Below, piece by piece: positions 8,469 through 18,900 of a stretch of DNA of 64,000 nt (positions are counted from its first letter, which is position 1; each line of letters starts with the position of its first letter). Source of the DNA: Winogradskyella eckloniae (GTDB lineage Bacteria; Bacteroidota; Bacteroidia; Flavobacteriales; Flavobacteriaceae); assembly GCF_013249045.1 (NCBI RefSeq), contig NZ_JABRWP010000009.1:62001-126000 (forward strand), in the 5' to 3' direction. The notes below the pieces were generated by a model. It did no database searches. It saw nothing but the letters and a program-made list of their open reading frames with translations, and was not told where the DNA came from. Both the position numbers and the translations under genes were made by a program.

Positions 8469-9134
8469 TATAAAGTGTTAGGGCTTTGAACTAAAATTAA
8501 CTATATAATTTCCCTCTAAATTGAGGGAATATTAACAAGATAATTAAACTCTTAAGGTTTTATTGGAATTAAATAGCTCGACAAAATTAATGATTTGTCG
8601 GATAAAAAGCACGTTTTTTTTTGATTTTATTTCACTTTTTTTTGAATTAATTTTTGTTTGCGATTTTAAGGTGTTGAAAATCAGTTTTTAAGTGTGGTTT
8701 TTTAAGCAAAAATTATTTTGTTTTTTTTTAATCTTTGATTTCGGCTCTACGACGCACGAAATTCAATTTTATTCTTTACCCTTATGTTAATTTTAAATAG
8801 AGCTATTTGTTGATTGCTAGGTAGTTCTCTTTTTTGTGCTTTATGTTAAATAGGAAAGGATGCCTACCTAATGATTGATTATAAATTGCTTTGGGTAGTA
8901 TAGCATTGTATTATGGACGTACTCAAACTGTTGTAGATTGATGCTATTTGTAATCTAAGGCTTCAAAGATTAAAGGAGTCCAAAGAGATCTTAGTACATT
9001 GCTTGAAATATTTTAGGAAGTATAATTAGTATATAGGAAGAGCAACACGCCTTTCCAGTACTTGAAATTTGTGTTGCTCTTTACCAACCAATCATAATAT
9101 AGACTGTTTTTACACTATAATGTTACAGTCTGTT
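8469..9134. other. Gene-free 666-bp stretch between clpB and deoC with inverted repeats
   Basis: I see no credible reading frame here. The deoC-proximal third is very T-rich on the plus strand (8600-8740). Three inverted repeats occur further on: TAGGTAG at 8818-8824 with CTACCTA at 8864-8870; a perfect 10-bp stem AGAGCAACAC at 9039-9048 with GTGTTGCTCT at 9071-9080; and AGACTGT at 9101-9107 with ACAGTCT at 9125-9131. The last lies just after the clpB stop and may act in termination. The region could hold an uncharacterised small RNA, but no known RNA family signature was recognised. Confidence 0.45.
9039..9080. repeat. Perfect 10-bp inverted repeat, large hairpin downstream of clpB
   Basis: AGAGCAACAC and GTGTTGCTCT pair perfectly around a 22-base loop. 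There is no strong T-run on either side, so a simple intrinsic terminator is doubtful. It may be part of a structured RNA or an mRNA 3' end. Confidence 0.45.
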
Positions 9135-11744
9135 TTAAATTTCATCCGTAACCAAATCACCTTGATTTCTAAAGACAAGCTGACCGTCAAATTCATCTAA
9201 TAAAATGATACTATCTACAGTAACCTTACCTGCTAGTATTTCTTTACTCAATTGATTGAGCACGTCTTTTTGTATCACACGTTTTACAGGTCTTGCACCA
9301 TATTCTGGATTATAACCTTTATCCGCTAAGTAGCTTACGGCTTCTGGTGTTGCATCAAAAGTAATGCCTTGTTTGGCAATCATTTTTGTAATACGCTTGA
9401 GTTGTAAACCAACAATGTCTGTGATGTTTTCCTTTGTTAAAGGTGTAAATAGTATAGTGTCATCAATTCTATTTAAAAACTCAGGTCTTACCGTTTGTTT
9501 TAATAGCGCTAAAACATCTAATTTGGCAGCTTCTATGGCAGAAGGTATGTCTTTTGTAGCTTCAAAACGGTCTTGAATAATATGGCTACCCATGTTAGAG
9601 GTCATAATTATAATAGTGTTTTTAAAGTCTGCAATACGTCCTTTATTATCTGTTAAACGCCCTTCATCTAACACTTGTAGTAAGATATTAAATGTGTCTG
9701 GATGTGCTTTTTCAATTTCATCCAATAATACTACAGAATACGGTTTACGTCTTACGGCTTCAGTTAATTGTCCACCTTCATCATAGCCTACGTATCCAGG
9801 AGGCGCACCAACTAGTCGGCTAACAGCATGACGTTCTTGGTACTCACTCATGTCAATACGTGTCATTGCATTTTCATCATCAAATAAATACTCAGCTAAA
9901 GCTTTGGCTAATTCGGTTTTACCAACACCTGTTGTGCCTAAAAATAAGAAGGTGCCTATTGGCTTTTCAGGATTTTGAAGTCCTGCTCTAGATCGACGTA
10001 CGGCATCACTAACCGCTTCAATGGCTTCTTCTTGTCCAACAACACGTTTGTGTAATTCATCTTCTAGTTTTAGTAATTTTTCTCTATCACTTTGAAGCAT
10101 TTTAGTAACAGGAATTCCTGTCCATTTTGCAACAACATCTGCAATATCTTCATAGGTAACTTCCTCTTTAATTAAAGAATTTTCACTTTGGTTTTCTTGT
10201 AATTCTTTTTGGAGTTGTTCTAACTGCTCTGTAGCATCTTTTATCTTACCATAACGTATTTCAGCGACTTTTCCATAGTCACCATCACGTTCTGCGCGTT
10301 CTGCTTCAAGTTTATAATTTTCTATGTCTTGTTTAATATTTTGAACGTTTTCAACAACTTCTTTTTCAGATTTCCATTTGGCATTGAGTTCATTTCGTTC
10401 TTCCTTTAGATTGGCTAAATCGGCTTTAAGACTTTTTAATTTAGCTTCATCTTTTTCGCGTTTAATGGCTTCATGCTCAATTTCTAATTGCATGATTTTA
10501 CGGTCCAAAACATCTAATTCTTCTGGTTTAGAGTTTATTTCCATTCTTAATTTAGAGGCAGCCTCATCCATTAAGTCAATAGCTTTATCTGGAAGAAATC
10601 TGTTGGTAATGTATCGTTGAGATAATTCTACAGCACCAATAATGGCTTCATCTTTAATTCTAACTTTGTGGTGTGTTTCATATTTTTCTTTAATTCCACG
10701 AAGAATTGAAATAGCGCTTTCGGTATCTGGCTCATCTACTTTTACCATTTGAAAACGACGCTCTAGCGCTTTGTCTTGCTCAAAGTATTTTTGATATTCA
10801 TCTAATGTGGTTGCGCCAATGGCTCTTAATTCGCCTCGTGCCAATGCAGGTTTTAAGATGTTAGCAGCATCCATAGCGCCTTGTCCACCACCAGCACCAA
10901 CAAGCGTGTGAATTTCGTCAATAAAAAGTACAATATCTCCATTGCTTTCGGTCACTTCTTTAATGACCGCTTTTAGACGTTCTTCAAATTCGCCCTTAAA
11001 TTTTGCACCAGCAATTAGTGCGCCCATATCTAAGGCAAAAATTTGTTTGTCTTTTAAGTTTTCTGGGATATCACCATCAATGATTCTATGTGCTAATCCT
11101 TCGGCAATAGCAGTTTTCCCTGTACCAGGTTCGCCCACTAAAATAGGATTGTTCTTTGTTCTACGTGATAAAATTTGAAGGATTCTTCTAATTTCTTCGT
11201 CTCTACCAATTACGGGATCTAATTTGCCGTCTTCGGCTAATTGATTTAAGTTTTTAGCATATTTATTAAGAGAATTGTACGTTTCTTCTTGGTTCTGAGA
11301 CGTTACTCTGTCGCCTTTTCTCAGTTCTGTTATGGCTGAACTTAATCCTTTTTCTGTGACACCTTGATCTTTTAAAATTTGAGCAATTTTGCTTTTAGAT
11401 TTAAAAATAGCTAAGGCTAAATGTTCAATTGAAACAAAGTCATCATTCATCTGTTTTGCAATAATAGAGGCTTCGTTTAATGTTTTACTAACGTCTCTAG
11501 ATAGCATTATATCACCTCCAGAAACTTTAGGAAAACTTTCGAGTTCCTTATCTAATATTTGTTCTAGTAAGGCTATATTGACATTTAGTTTTTTTAATAG
11601 AAAAGGTATGACGTTGTCATCAACATTAAAAAGTGCCTTAAAAATATGCTCGTTTTCTATGTGTTGATGACCAAAACCTTGAGCAAGCTGCTGTGCTTGC
11701 TGTATGGCTTCTTGCGATTTAATGGTATAATTATTAAAATTCAT
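9135..11744 (-). CDS. clpB: ATP-dependent disaggregase ClpB
   Basis: The 869-residue product has the full ClpB plan. An N-terminal Clp-N double repeat covers about residues 1-145. The first AAA+ module has Walker A GEPGTGKT at 204-211 and [20 protein letters not shown]. The ClpB-specific coiled-coil middle domain spans about 410-530, and the second AAA+ module has [16 protein letters not shown] near residue 610 and a [13 protein letters not shown]alker B. There is no ClpP-binding loop, as expected for a disaggregase working with DnaK. The upstream divergent region has two GACAAAAYGTC palindromes and a CCTGTAAATACAGG palindrome next to the ribosome-binding region, both plausible heat-shock control sites. 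Confidence 0.98.
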   Translation of the reverse strand: MNFNNYTIKSQEAIQQAQQLAQGFGHQHIENEHIFKALFNVDDNVIPFLLKKLNVNIALLEQILDKELESFPKVSGGDIMLSRDVSKTLNEASIIAKQMNDDFVSIEHLALAIFKSKSKIAQILKDQGVTEKGLSSAITELRKGDRVTSQNQEETYNSLNKYAKNLNQLAEDGKLDPVIGRDEEIRRILQILSRRTKNNPILVGEPGTGKTAIAEGLAHRIIDGDIPENLKDKQIFALDMGALIAGAKFKGEFEERLKAVIKEVTESNGDIVLFIDEIHTLVGAGGGQGAMDAANILKPALARGELRAIGATTLDEYQKYFEQDKALERRFQMVKVDEPDTESAISILRGIKEKYETHHKVRIKDEAIIGAVELSQRYITNRFLPDKAIDLMDEAASKLRMEINSKPEELDVLDRKIMQLEIEHEAIKREKDEAKLKSLKADLANLKEERNELNAKWKSEKEVVENVQNIKQDIENYKLEAERAERDGDYGKVAEIRYGKIKDATEQLEQLQKELQENQSENSLIKEEVTYEDIADVVAKWTGIPVTKMLQSDREKLLKLEDELHKRVVGQEEAIEAVSDAVRRSRAGLQNPEKPIGTFLFLGTTGVGKTELAKALAEYLFDDENAMTRIDMSEYQERHAVSRLVGAPPGYVGYDEGGQLTEAVRRKPYSVVLLDEIEKAHPDTFNILLQVLDEGRLTDNKGRIADFKNTIIIMTSNMGSHIIQDRFEATKDIPSAIEAAKLDVLALLKQTVRPEFLNRIDDTILFTPLTKENITDIVGLQLKRITKMIAKQGITFDATPEAVSYLADKGYNPEYGARPVKRVIQKDVLNQLSKEILAGKVTVDSIILLDEFDGQLVFRNQGDLVTDEI

Positions 11745-11754
11745 CTTTATTATG

Positions 11755-11768
11755 CCTGTAAATACAGG
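11755..11768. promoter_or_regulatory. Palindrome CCTGTAAATACAGG in the clpB 5' region
   Basis: This 14-bp perfect palindrome ends 10 bases before the clpB start codon (minus strand). As DNA it could be an operator. As RNA it could form a short hairpin (5-bp stem, 4-base loop) beside the ribosome-binding region. Neither role can be decided from sequence. Confidence 0.4.
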
Positions 11769-11854
11769 TATCTTATTATTTGTTTAACTTATTTTGTTGT
11801 GTTTGTTTATCTTTAAACAATAATCTTACCGTTTCATAAATGTAAGAATTAAAC

Positions 11855-11897
11855 GACAAAATGTCTGATTTAGTATAGGTGTAAGTGACGTTTTGTC
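11855..11897. promoter_or_regulatory. Pair of GACAAAAYGTC palindromic sites between clpB and ytxJ
   Basis: GACAAAATGTC occupies 11855-11865, and its near-copy GACAAAACGTC lies in opposite orientation at 11887-11897 (read GACGTTTTGTC on the plus strand). Their starts are 32 bp apart, about three helical turns. The spacing, the symmetry and the place upstream of a heat-shock gene suggest binding of a dimeric regulator. The identity of the regulator is unknown. Confidence 0.5.
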
Positions 11898-11966
11898 GCA
11901 TTGTAAGTTTTTACTTTACTAATCGACTGAAGGCTTCTAATTTTAAATTAGACTAAAAGAAAAATT

Positions 11967-12344
11967 ATGTTCAAAAAATTATTCGGTTCATCTGAGCCTA
12001 AAGAAGAAAAAATATTGCCTTGGCAGCCACTGACAGCAATTTCGCAATTAGAAACCATTGTTAAGCGTTCACAAGCTAAAACTCAACTCATTTTTAAACA
12101 CTCTACGCGTTGCGGTATTAGTAGTATGGTTATGAAACAATTTGTGTCTGCATATGATTTAGATCAAAATGCAGATTTATATTATTTAGATTTGTTAAGT
12201 TACAGAGATGTTTCTGATGAAGTGGGTTATAAATTTCAGGTTATGCATCAATCTCCTCAGCTTTTAGTAATTAAAAATGGCGAAGTAGTAGTGCATGCTA
12301 GTCATGGTAGTATTAATGACATTGAATTAGCAAGTTATATATAG
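11967..12344 (+). CDS. ytxJ: YtxJ-type bacillithiol-system redox protein
   Basis: The 125-residue protein has a thioredoxin-like fold with one conserved cysteine in STRCGISSMV, at the position of the thioredoxin active site, and a cis-proline-type HQSPQLLVIKNGEVV segment. This is the monothiol YtxJ/DUF2847 family, proposed to act as a bacilliredoxin in organisms that make bacillithiol. No signal peptide is present, so it is cytosolic. It is divergent from clpB and is followed 2 bp later by a small membrane protein. The presence of bacillithiol in this organism is inferred from family knowledge, since no bsh genes are in the window. Confidence 0.85.
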   Translation: MFKKLFGSSEPKEEKILPWQPLTAISQLETIVKRSQAKTQLIFKHSTRCGISSMVMKQFVSAYDLDQNADLYYLDLLSYRDVSDEVGYKFQVMHQSPQLLVIKNGEVVVHASHGSINDIELASYI

Positions 12345-12346
12345 CA

Positions 12347-12868
12347 TTGAGTTTATATCAAAAATATAAAATAACAAAACAAGATTTATTGAAGCGCAGT
12401 TATGGCGTTTCTTTTGAAAGTTTAGATGAGGAATTTTTGTTTTTTATTGAAAAAGAAAGGGTTGCTGGTCAATTAATTTTGAGTGATAAAAATATTGCAA
12501 GGATTGAACACAAAATTAAACGCAATAATTCTATTAGTATTCTGGTTTTATTAATCTTAGGAGTTATTTGTTTAGCTCTTGGGTTGTATCAGTTTTTATA
12601 TGCACAACCCTTAGTTGGTGTAAATCTTTATACGCATTTTCCCGTGATATCTAATGGCGCAATTGAAATTGCTGGTAGTTTAGGATTGCTTTTAGGTTGT
12701 TTATATAGTTATAAAAAACGAAATGCTGTTGTAGAACGTTTAGTGAAATCTGAATTAATTGAAGATTTAAAGATTTTAAAAAGAGAAAGAGATCGTTTAT
12801 CTAAACGTCCAAGTAAAAAGCAAAAGCGCTTTAGGCAGCCGTACAAAGTAGGAAAAAAGAAATCTTAA
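12347..12868 (+). CDS. Small membrane protein of unknown function (173 aa, TTG start)
   Basis: The frame begins with TTG at 12347-12349, two bases after the ytxJ stop, and no in-frame ATG follows within the N-terminal half, so TTG is the likely start (first residues MSLYQKYKITKQ). The soluble N-terminal part is about 60 residues. It is followed by two membrane segments (about 65-87, ISILVLLILGVICLALGLYQF, and about 98-124) and a very basic tail ending KRPSKKQKRFRQPYKVGKKKS. The tight spacing implies translational coupling with ytxJ. The function is not recognised. Confidence 0.75.
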   Translation: MSLYQKYKITKQDLLKRSYGVSFESLDEEFLFFIEKERVAGQLILSDKNIARIEHKIKRNNSISILVLLILGVICLALGLYQFLYAQPLVGVNLYTHFPVISNGAIEIAGSLGLLLGCLYSYKKRNAVVERLVKSELIEDLKILKRERDRLSKRPSKKQKRFRQPYKVGKKKS

Positions 12869-12930
12869 TCCCTAAAAAAATAAGATTCCAACTTATAATT
12901 TCGTGTAAAATAATGGTCATAGCATTGCTT

Positions 12931-12975
12931 AAAAAAAAACACCTTTTAAACAATTAGTTTGAAAGGTGTTTTTTT
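12931..12975. terminator. Bidirectional terminator between the ytxJ operon and the giant surface-protein gene
   Basis: The stem AAAAACACCTTT (12935-12946) pairs with AAAGGTGTTTTT (12962-12973) and is flanked by A- and T-runs, so it can end transcripts from both sides. Confidence 0.85.
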
Positions 12976-12992
12976 ATGATTAAAAATTTGAA

Positions 12993-15900
12993 CTATTGGT
13001 GAATAATTATTTTCTTATTAAATGTGCTTGAATTGGTTTCTACATTAATAATATATGAACCTTCTGAAATATGTTTTACAGGAATTCTAATTTCATGAGA
13101 TAACGTTAAATTGGTAGCATTCCAAGATGCCACAGTCTGTCCTGCAACATTTATAAGATATAATTGTTTTAATTCCATAGACTGAGGTGTTTGCACTAAA
13201 ATTTCATCGGAGTCTAACAAGTATCTTACATTAACTTTCTCAACATCTTCCTTAATTGTTGAAAGTGTTGCGCTTTCTTGAAATACAAGATAAAAACGAT
13301 CTAAGTAATTACTGGCTTCTAAATGTATCTGAAAATTAAGGTTGTTAAATTGCGAATAAGTACCTAACAACGCATCATAAATATAAACATTGATTTCGTC
13401 GTTAAAATTCTCTAATGACTCCAGAGCAATTTCAATGTTACCTTGTATATTCATGGATATGTCTAAAGGATAAATTTTGGTTTCATCAAATGCACCAACA
13501 CCTTGAATAACATATTTTTTGCCTTCTATATTAAAAGACATATCGCTAGGGAAATCATCAGAGTTAAGTCCATCGAAACCATAATCAAAGGCATCAGTAG
13601 CTGAATTGTCTGAAGTAAACCCAAGTAAAAGATGTCTTTTTGCACCTTCAGGAGTTTTAAAACTCATTCTAAGACGCTTAATTAAATCTTCATTTTCCTG
13701 TTCTTGTTGTGCAGTAACGTTAGGAGATCGTAAAAACACAGATTCTCCGGAAGCCTCTGTTTTAAAAATACGTTGTCCGTTATTAAAGGTTATGTTTCCT
13801 CCACTAGTACTTCCGTTAACGAAAAACCCTTGAGCAACTGGTACATATCTTTCTGGAGTATTGCTTGCGGTACCTTGCCCATTTATTTCTACAGGCACTG
13901 TAGACGGTAATCCTCCTGTTTTGTTGTAATATGAATAGCGTCCTTCGTATTGAGCTAAATTGTGAGATGTACTGTTAGGTGATTGTTCCCAGAAAATTAA
14001 TGTACCATCTAATAACGCAGAAGCATTATCATCAATAAATGCATTGGCGTCTATAGCAGATGGATATGGGTTACCAACTAAACTCGATCTATTTCCTCCA
14101 GAAATAAAATTAGTAATAGTGCCATTATTAGGTAGTCCTTTAAAGGTGTAATTTTGATTAGGGCTTGTAGTGTTACTACCTTTCATAATAAATCCTAATC
14201 CAATATTGATAGGAGTGTGTTGCGAAATGTTTAGCCAAGCATTGTAGTCTTCAAAAGCACCATTGTCAAAAATATGAAGCCATCTTGAACTTAATGATAA
14301 TGGCGATGCTATGCCGTCATAAGCGGATAACCAATATACCGGAGTGATGCCATCTGCGCCATCATATAATATATTACTTAGAGTAAATGTTGATGTGGTT
14401 GTTTTTACAGGACTTCCCCAATAATTATAATTGTATCCGTTACTGGTACCTTGCTGGTCACGTTCTAAATAACCTGTACTTGTAGCTTCTAGAATACTAC
14501 CAACAGGTTGAAGCAATTGAGATTCACCAACTAAGTCTAAAACACCATCAATTTTAAGGTATTTATCCACAACGATGTGCTGATCGCCAAGAATGCTTAA
14601 TCTATTGTTGTCTACTAATAGACCAAAAACAGTTGTTTTATTAAACATATTGACTGGTCGTGTTACACCGACATCAGTTGTAGTTCTTACAATATTCCAT
14701 GTTTGTTCTATACCAGAATGACTATTGATTTTAGAATTCGGGATTTGTTGAACAGAACCATTAAGCCATGTTGCAGTGTTGTCCCAATCATTATTTGTAT
14801 TAGAAATATATGGGATTGGTGCTGTTTCTGCTTGTATGGTTGTCATGTTATTTAGCTTACCTTGTGTTGCAGATATGGTTGCAATATCTTCAATGTAGCC
14901 GTTGGATACTATGGCTTGTGATCCTGTACTCATTTGGTAATAGCCAATTAAGTTATTCCATGGCAAACCACCAGATATGTCTAAAGGTACCTCAACACCT
15001 CTTACAAAAGTACCATTAGCCATAATTTCTTGATTCATCATTTCTCTAATCTGATCTTCTGTTAAAGCGATGTCCCAAAACCTTACTTCATCTATTCCGC
15101 CATCAAAATAGTGTGTTGGGTTTCCGTTTGTTGTATCCATTGCTCCAATTAAACAGTTGTTTGTATTAAGCAATGGCGCATTTACAACACCTGCTGCAGC
15201 TGTAGTTACCGCAAAGCCGTCGACATATATTAAATAGGAATTAGATCCATTGTAAGTGACAGCAACGTGATACCATTTTGAATTGTTTAGAGGAGTCGTA
15301 ACATACATACTTGCATTGTTCCATCTAAAATAGATTCTGTTATTGATTATAGATAGGTCATAACCAGAATCTAAATTATTACTATCTCTTTTAGATAAAA
15401 TGGTTTTTGTGCCAATTAAATTATCTGCTTTAATCCAAGCTTCAATACTAAAAGGTGTATTATTTAAACTATAGTTATTGGCAAAGCTGATATAATCTTC
15501 AGTGCCATCAAAAACTAAACTAGAATCACAATTTGCAAAAATAACTGACACCGTATCTGTAGTATTAGGACAAGGTGCAATATTAGTTGCTTCCCAAGTT
15601 AAGGTGTAGGTTTCTCCACTTTCACCAGTAAAAGTAGAGTTGTAAACATTGGCATCAGAAAAACTATAAGTGCTTGGTAATTGACCAGAAGTTACTGTCC
15701 AATGGCCTGCAACATTATTAGCATTTAAGGTTACAGTTGTATTTGAACAATCACTAGTTGAATTGTCAATATCAAGACCTGCTTCAGCGATGATGGTTTG
15801 TGTAATTTCAATATCATAGCTATCATTAGATGCACTACACGTAGATGCTGGAGTATTAGAAGTGAACGTTAATGTGGTTGTTCCTGTTTCGTTTATTCCA

Positions 15901-18900
15901 AACGTATAGGTTTCTGATGTGCCATCAGCAGATAAATTTGAAAATGTTCCCGTTCCAGTAGTCGTCCAAGTTCCAGAAGTGGCACTTCCTAATAACGTTG
16001 CATTTACTGCAATGCTTCCGTCTGCAGAACAAATAGGCGTTGATATTGGTTGAATTTCTACAATTGGAGCTTCGTCTATTGTAATAGTTCCGCTTTCTGA
16101 TTTTGGATCGCCACAAGTTGAAGTTGTAGTGATTGTATAATTAAAGGTTCCAAATTCAGTAGGTGTTCCACTAATTGTGAATTTTAAACCATCAAAAGAC
16201 GTAGTAAGTCCTGTTGGTAAAGGTGGTGTGCTAGTAATGTTAGGTGCGGTTAATCCACCACCAACATCATATGTTATGTCTTGTATTGGTGTGTTTTGGC
16301 AAATAGTTTGGTTGTTCGTTCCAGTAGCGGAAGTTAAAGTAATAAAGGTTGATAGTGTCGCAAATGAAACATCATCTATACCAAAATTGTTGCCTTGAGC
16401 AGCTGGGTTGATATTTATAATTTCTAAAATTGCTGTGGTTTCAGTACCTGAATTCCAGGTGTCATAAATACGCTCCCAATCGTTTCCTTTTACTAGGTTT
16501 AATGTAGGTCCAACTTCAATACCATTAATTCTAAATCTTAAATCACAAGGGTTTAGTGAGGCATTTGATGGGTCGGATAGGTCAATTCCCCACGCTGAAA
16601 AATAATATAATTCTCCAGGTTCTACATTGATTTCTTGTCGCCAAGCGACTAAATTAGGAGTACCATCATTATTCACTGCAAGAAATTGAGCTTCTGTATC
16701 TTCAGTGTGATCTGTTACACTCCTAAAAGTTGTGTTAAGTGGTCCTGAGTCAGACGTAATTGTTATCATATTCTGATCTAAAGTTGGGTTTACCACGTAC
16801 CTGTAACCAGCATTATATGGTGCTACATAATCTTCATCATAATCAAAACCAATAGCATTTAAATTATCATTTGCATCAGGTCCAAAATCACCATCTACTG
16901 TTGAGACCGCTTCCGAGAAATCGCCATTAAATACACGCTCTTGCGCTACTCTTATTGTTCCTGAATCTGAACAGCCGTTTGTAGAAGTTGCTATTACCTG
17001 ATAGAAATCAGCCGTATCGACATAGATGGTATTTCCTGTTTGAACAGGTGTAGTAAGCCATTCCCATGTTGTAGTTGATGGAGAGCTGTCATTTAGATCC
17101 GTTGCAATTAATTGCACCATATTACTTTCATCTTGCGCTGTCATTGGGTCATCAACAGGACAATAATCTGCGGCAATAACAATATTTGGGGCAGGATTAA
17201 CCGTTACTGTTATGTCTTCTGATTCTGTACAGCCATTAGAATTATGAGTTGTAATTGTATAAACCGTAGTTACTTGCGGATTAACGGTTATGGAATTATT
17301 TGCACTAGATGGAATATTTGCTCCAGGTGGTAATCCTGCGTCGGATCCAGTATTAGCAGTCCATGAATAAGTGAATGAATCTGGCGTATTTGATGCTCGT
17401 ATCTGAACGTTATCAATATAAACATTTGGGTGTAAATCTTCAGTTGCCAAACGAGGACCATCATATCCATCAGTAACACCAATCATAATTTGAATAACAC
17501 TAGGATTGTTAACTATATCAGGCATAGATACGATTACTTCTTGCCAGTTTAAAGCCGTGGCTGAATTGTCTATTAACACACTACTGATTGGGACAAATGA
17601 AGCAGAACCAGAAGGGGAGCCTCCAATCGTATTACAATATACAGTGATGTATTTGTCAATTCCAATAACGGCTTCTCTTTTTGTTTGAAAATACAATGAA
17701 AAATCTTGATACGTCGAAATATCAGCTCCATCTATTGTGAAAACCCAAACACCACCATCATTTCCTCTATCATTATCAAGTTGCTTCATAGCATAGCCAG
17801 GTACAATTTCTAAATCGTACGCAGATCCTTGTGTTGCAGTTCCTGGGCCTTGTCTAAAATACATAGCGTGGCCAGTTATATTACAGTTGATATTAGCAAC
17901 TTCTTGTCCGTCTAATGCGGCGTAATTTCCTCCCGAATTAAAATTATAATTAACGATGACCTCATTATTAATTCCAGCACCTTGCACATTTGCAGTTAAA
18001 ATACTAGACTCTCCACTACAAATTAAAGTGTTAGTGGCTGTAAGCGACGAAATAATAGGTGTAGCTAAAATTTCAACAGTATTTGTAATTGATTGACACC
18101 CATTACTATCAGTATATGTAAATGTTACATTGCCAGGAGCCACACCAGTAATTACTCCAGAATTAGTGACAGTAGCTCTAGAGTTATTATTACTTACCCA
18201 AGTCCCACCAGAATTAGGTGTTAACGTACTTGTTTCTCCAACACAAAGGTTTGCTGGTGCCGATACTACGGGTAAATCATTGATCGTTATTGATAGGTCT
18301 GAGCTACAACCATTTGAATCTGTATAAGTAAATGTTGCAATACCAGAAGAAATACCTGTAACAACTCCAGTATTATTAACGGAAGCAAAACTTGTATTAC
18401 TAACCCAGCCGGAAGTTGCAGGTGTTAAATTTGCACTGTTATTTATACATAATGATGTCGGACCAGAAACACTAGGAAGTGGATTTACATTAATGCTTAT
18501 TGTATTACTAATTTTTGGGTCACAGGACGAATAAACGGATTGCATTTGAACATAAACTTCATCCAAATCATCTAATGCCGGAAAAGGGGTGAAAACATTA
18601 CTAGGCGTTGTGCCTTGTGATACATTATTAACAAACCATTCATAAACAGGAGTTGGGCCTGCGTTCATTGGTGTTGCTGTAAAATTAACGTCTTCAGTAG
18701 CACATATTGTAGTGTTGTCTACTGATATACTTACCGTAGCAGCATTTGCTGGATCTATTACGGTTACTGTTGATGTACATGAAGCAGAATTTCCAGATGC
18801 ATCTGTGACAGTTAATGTAACAGTATTTGCCCCAATATTACTACAATTGAATATCGTTTGAGAAGCAGATAATGATATCGAAGAACAATTATCCGATGAA

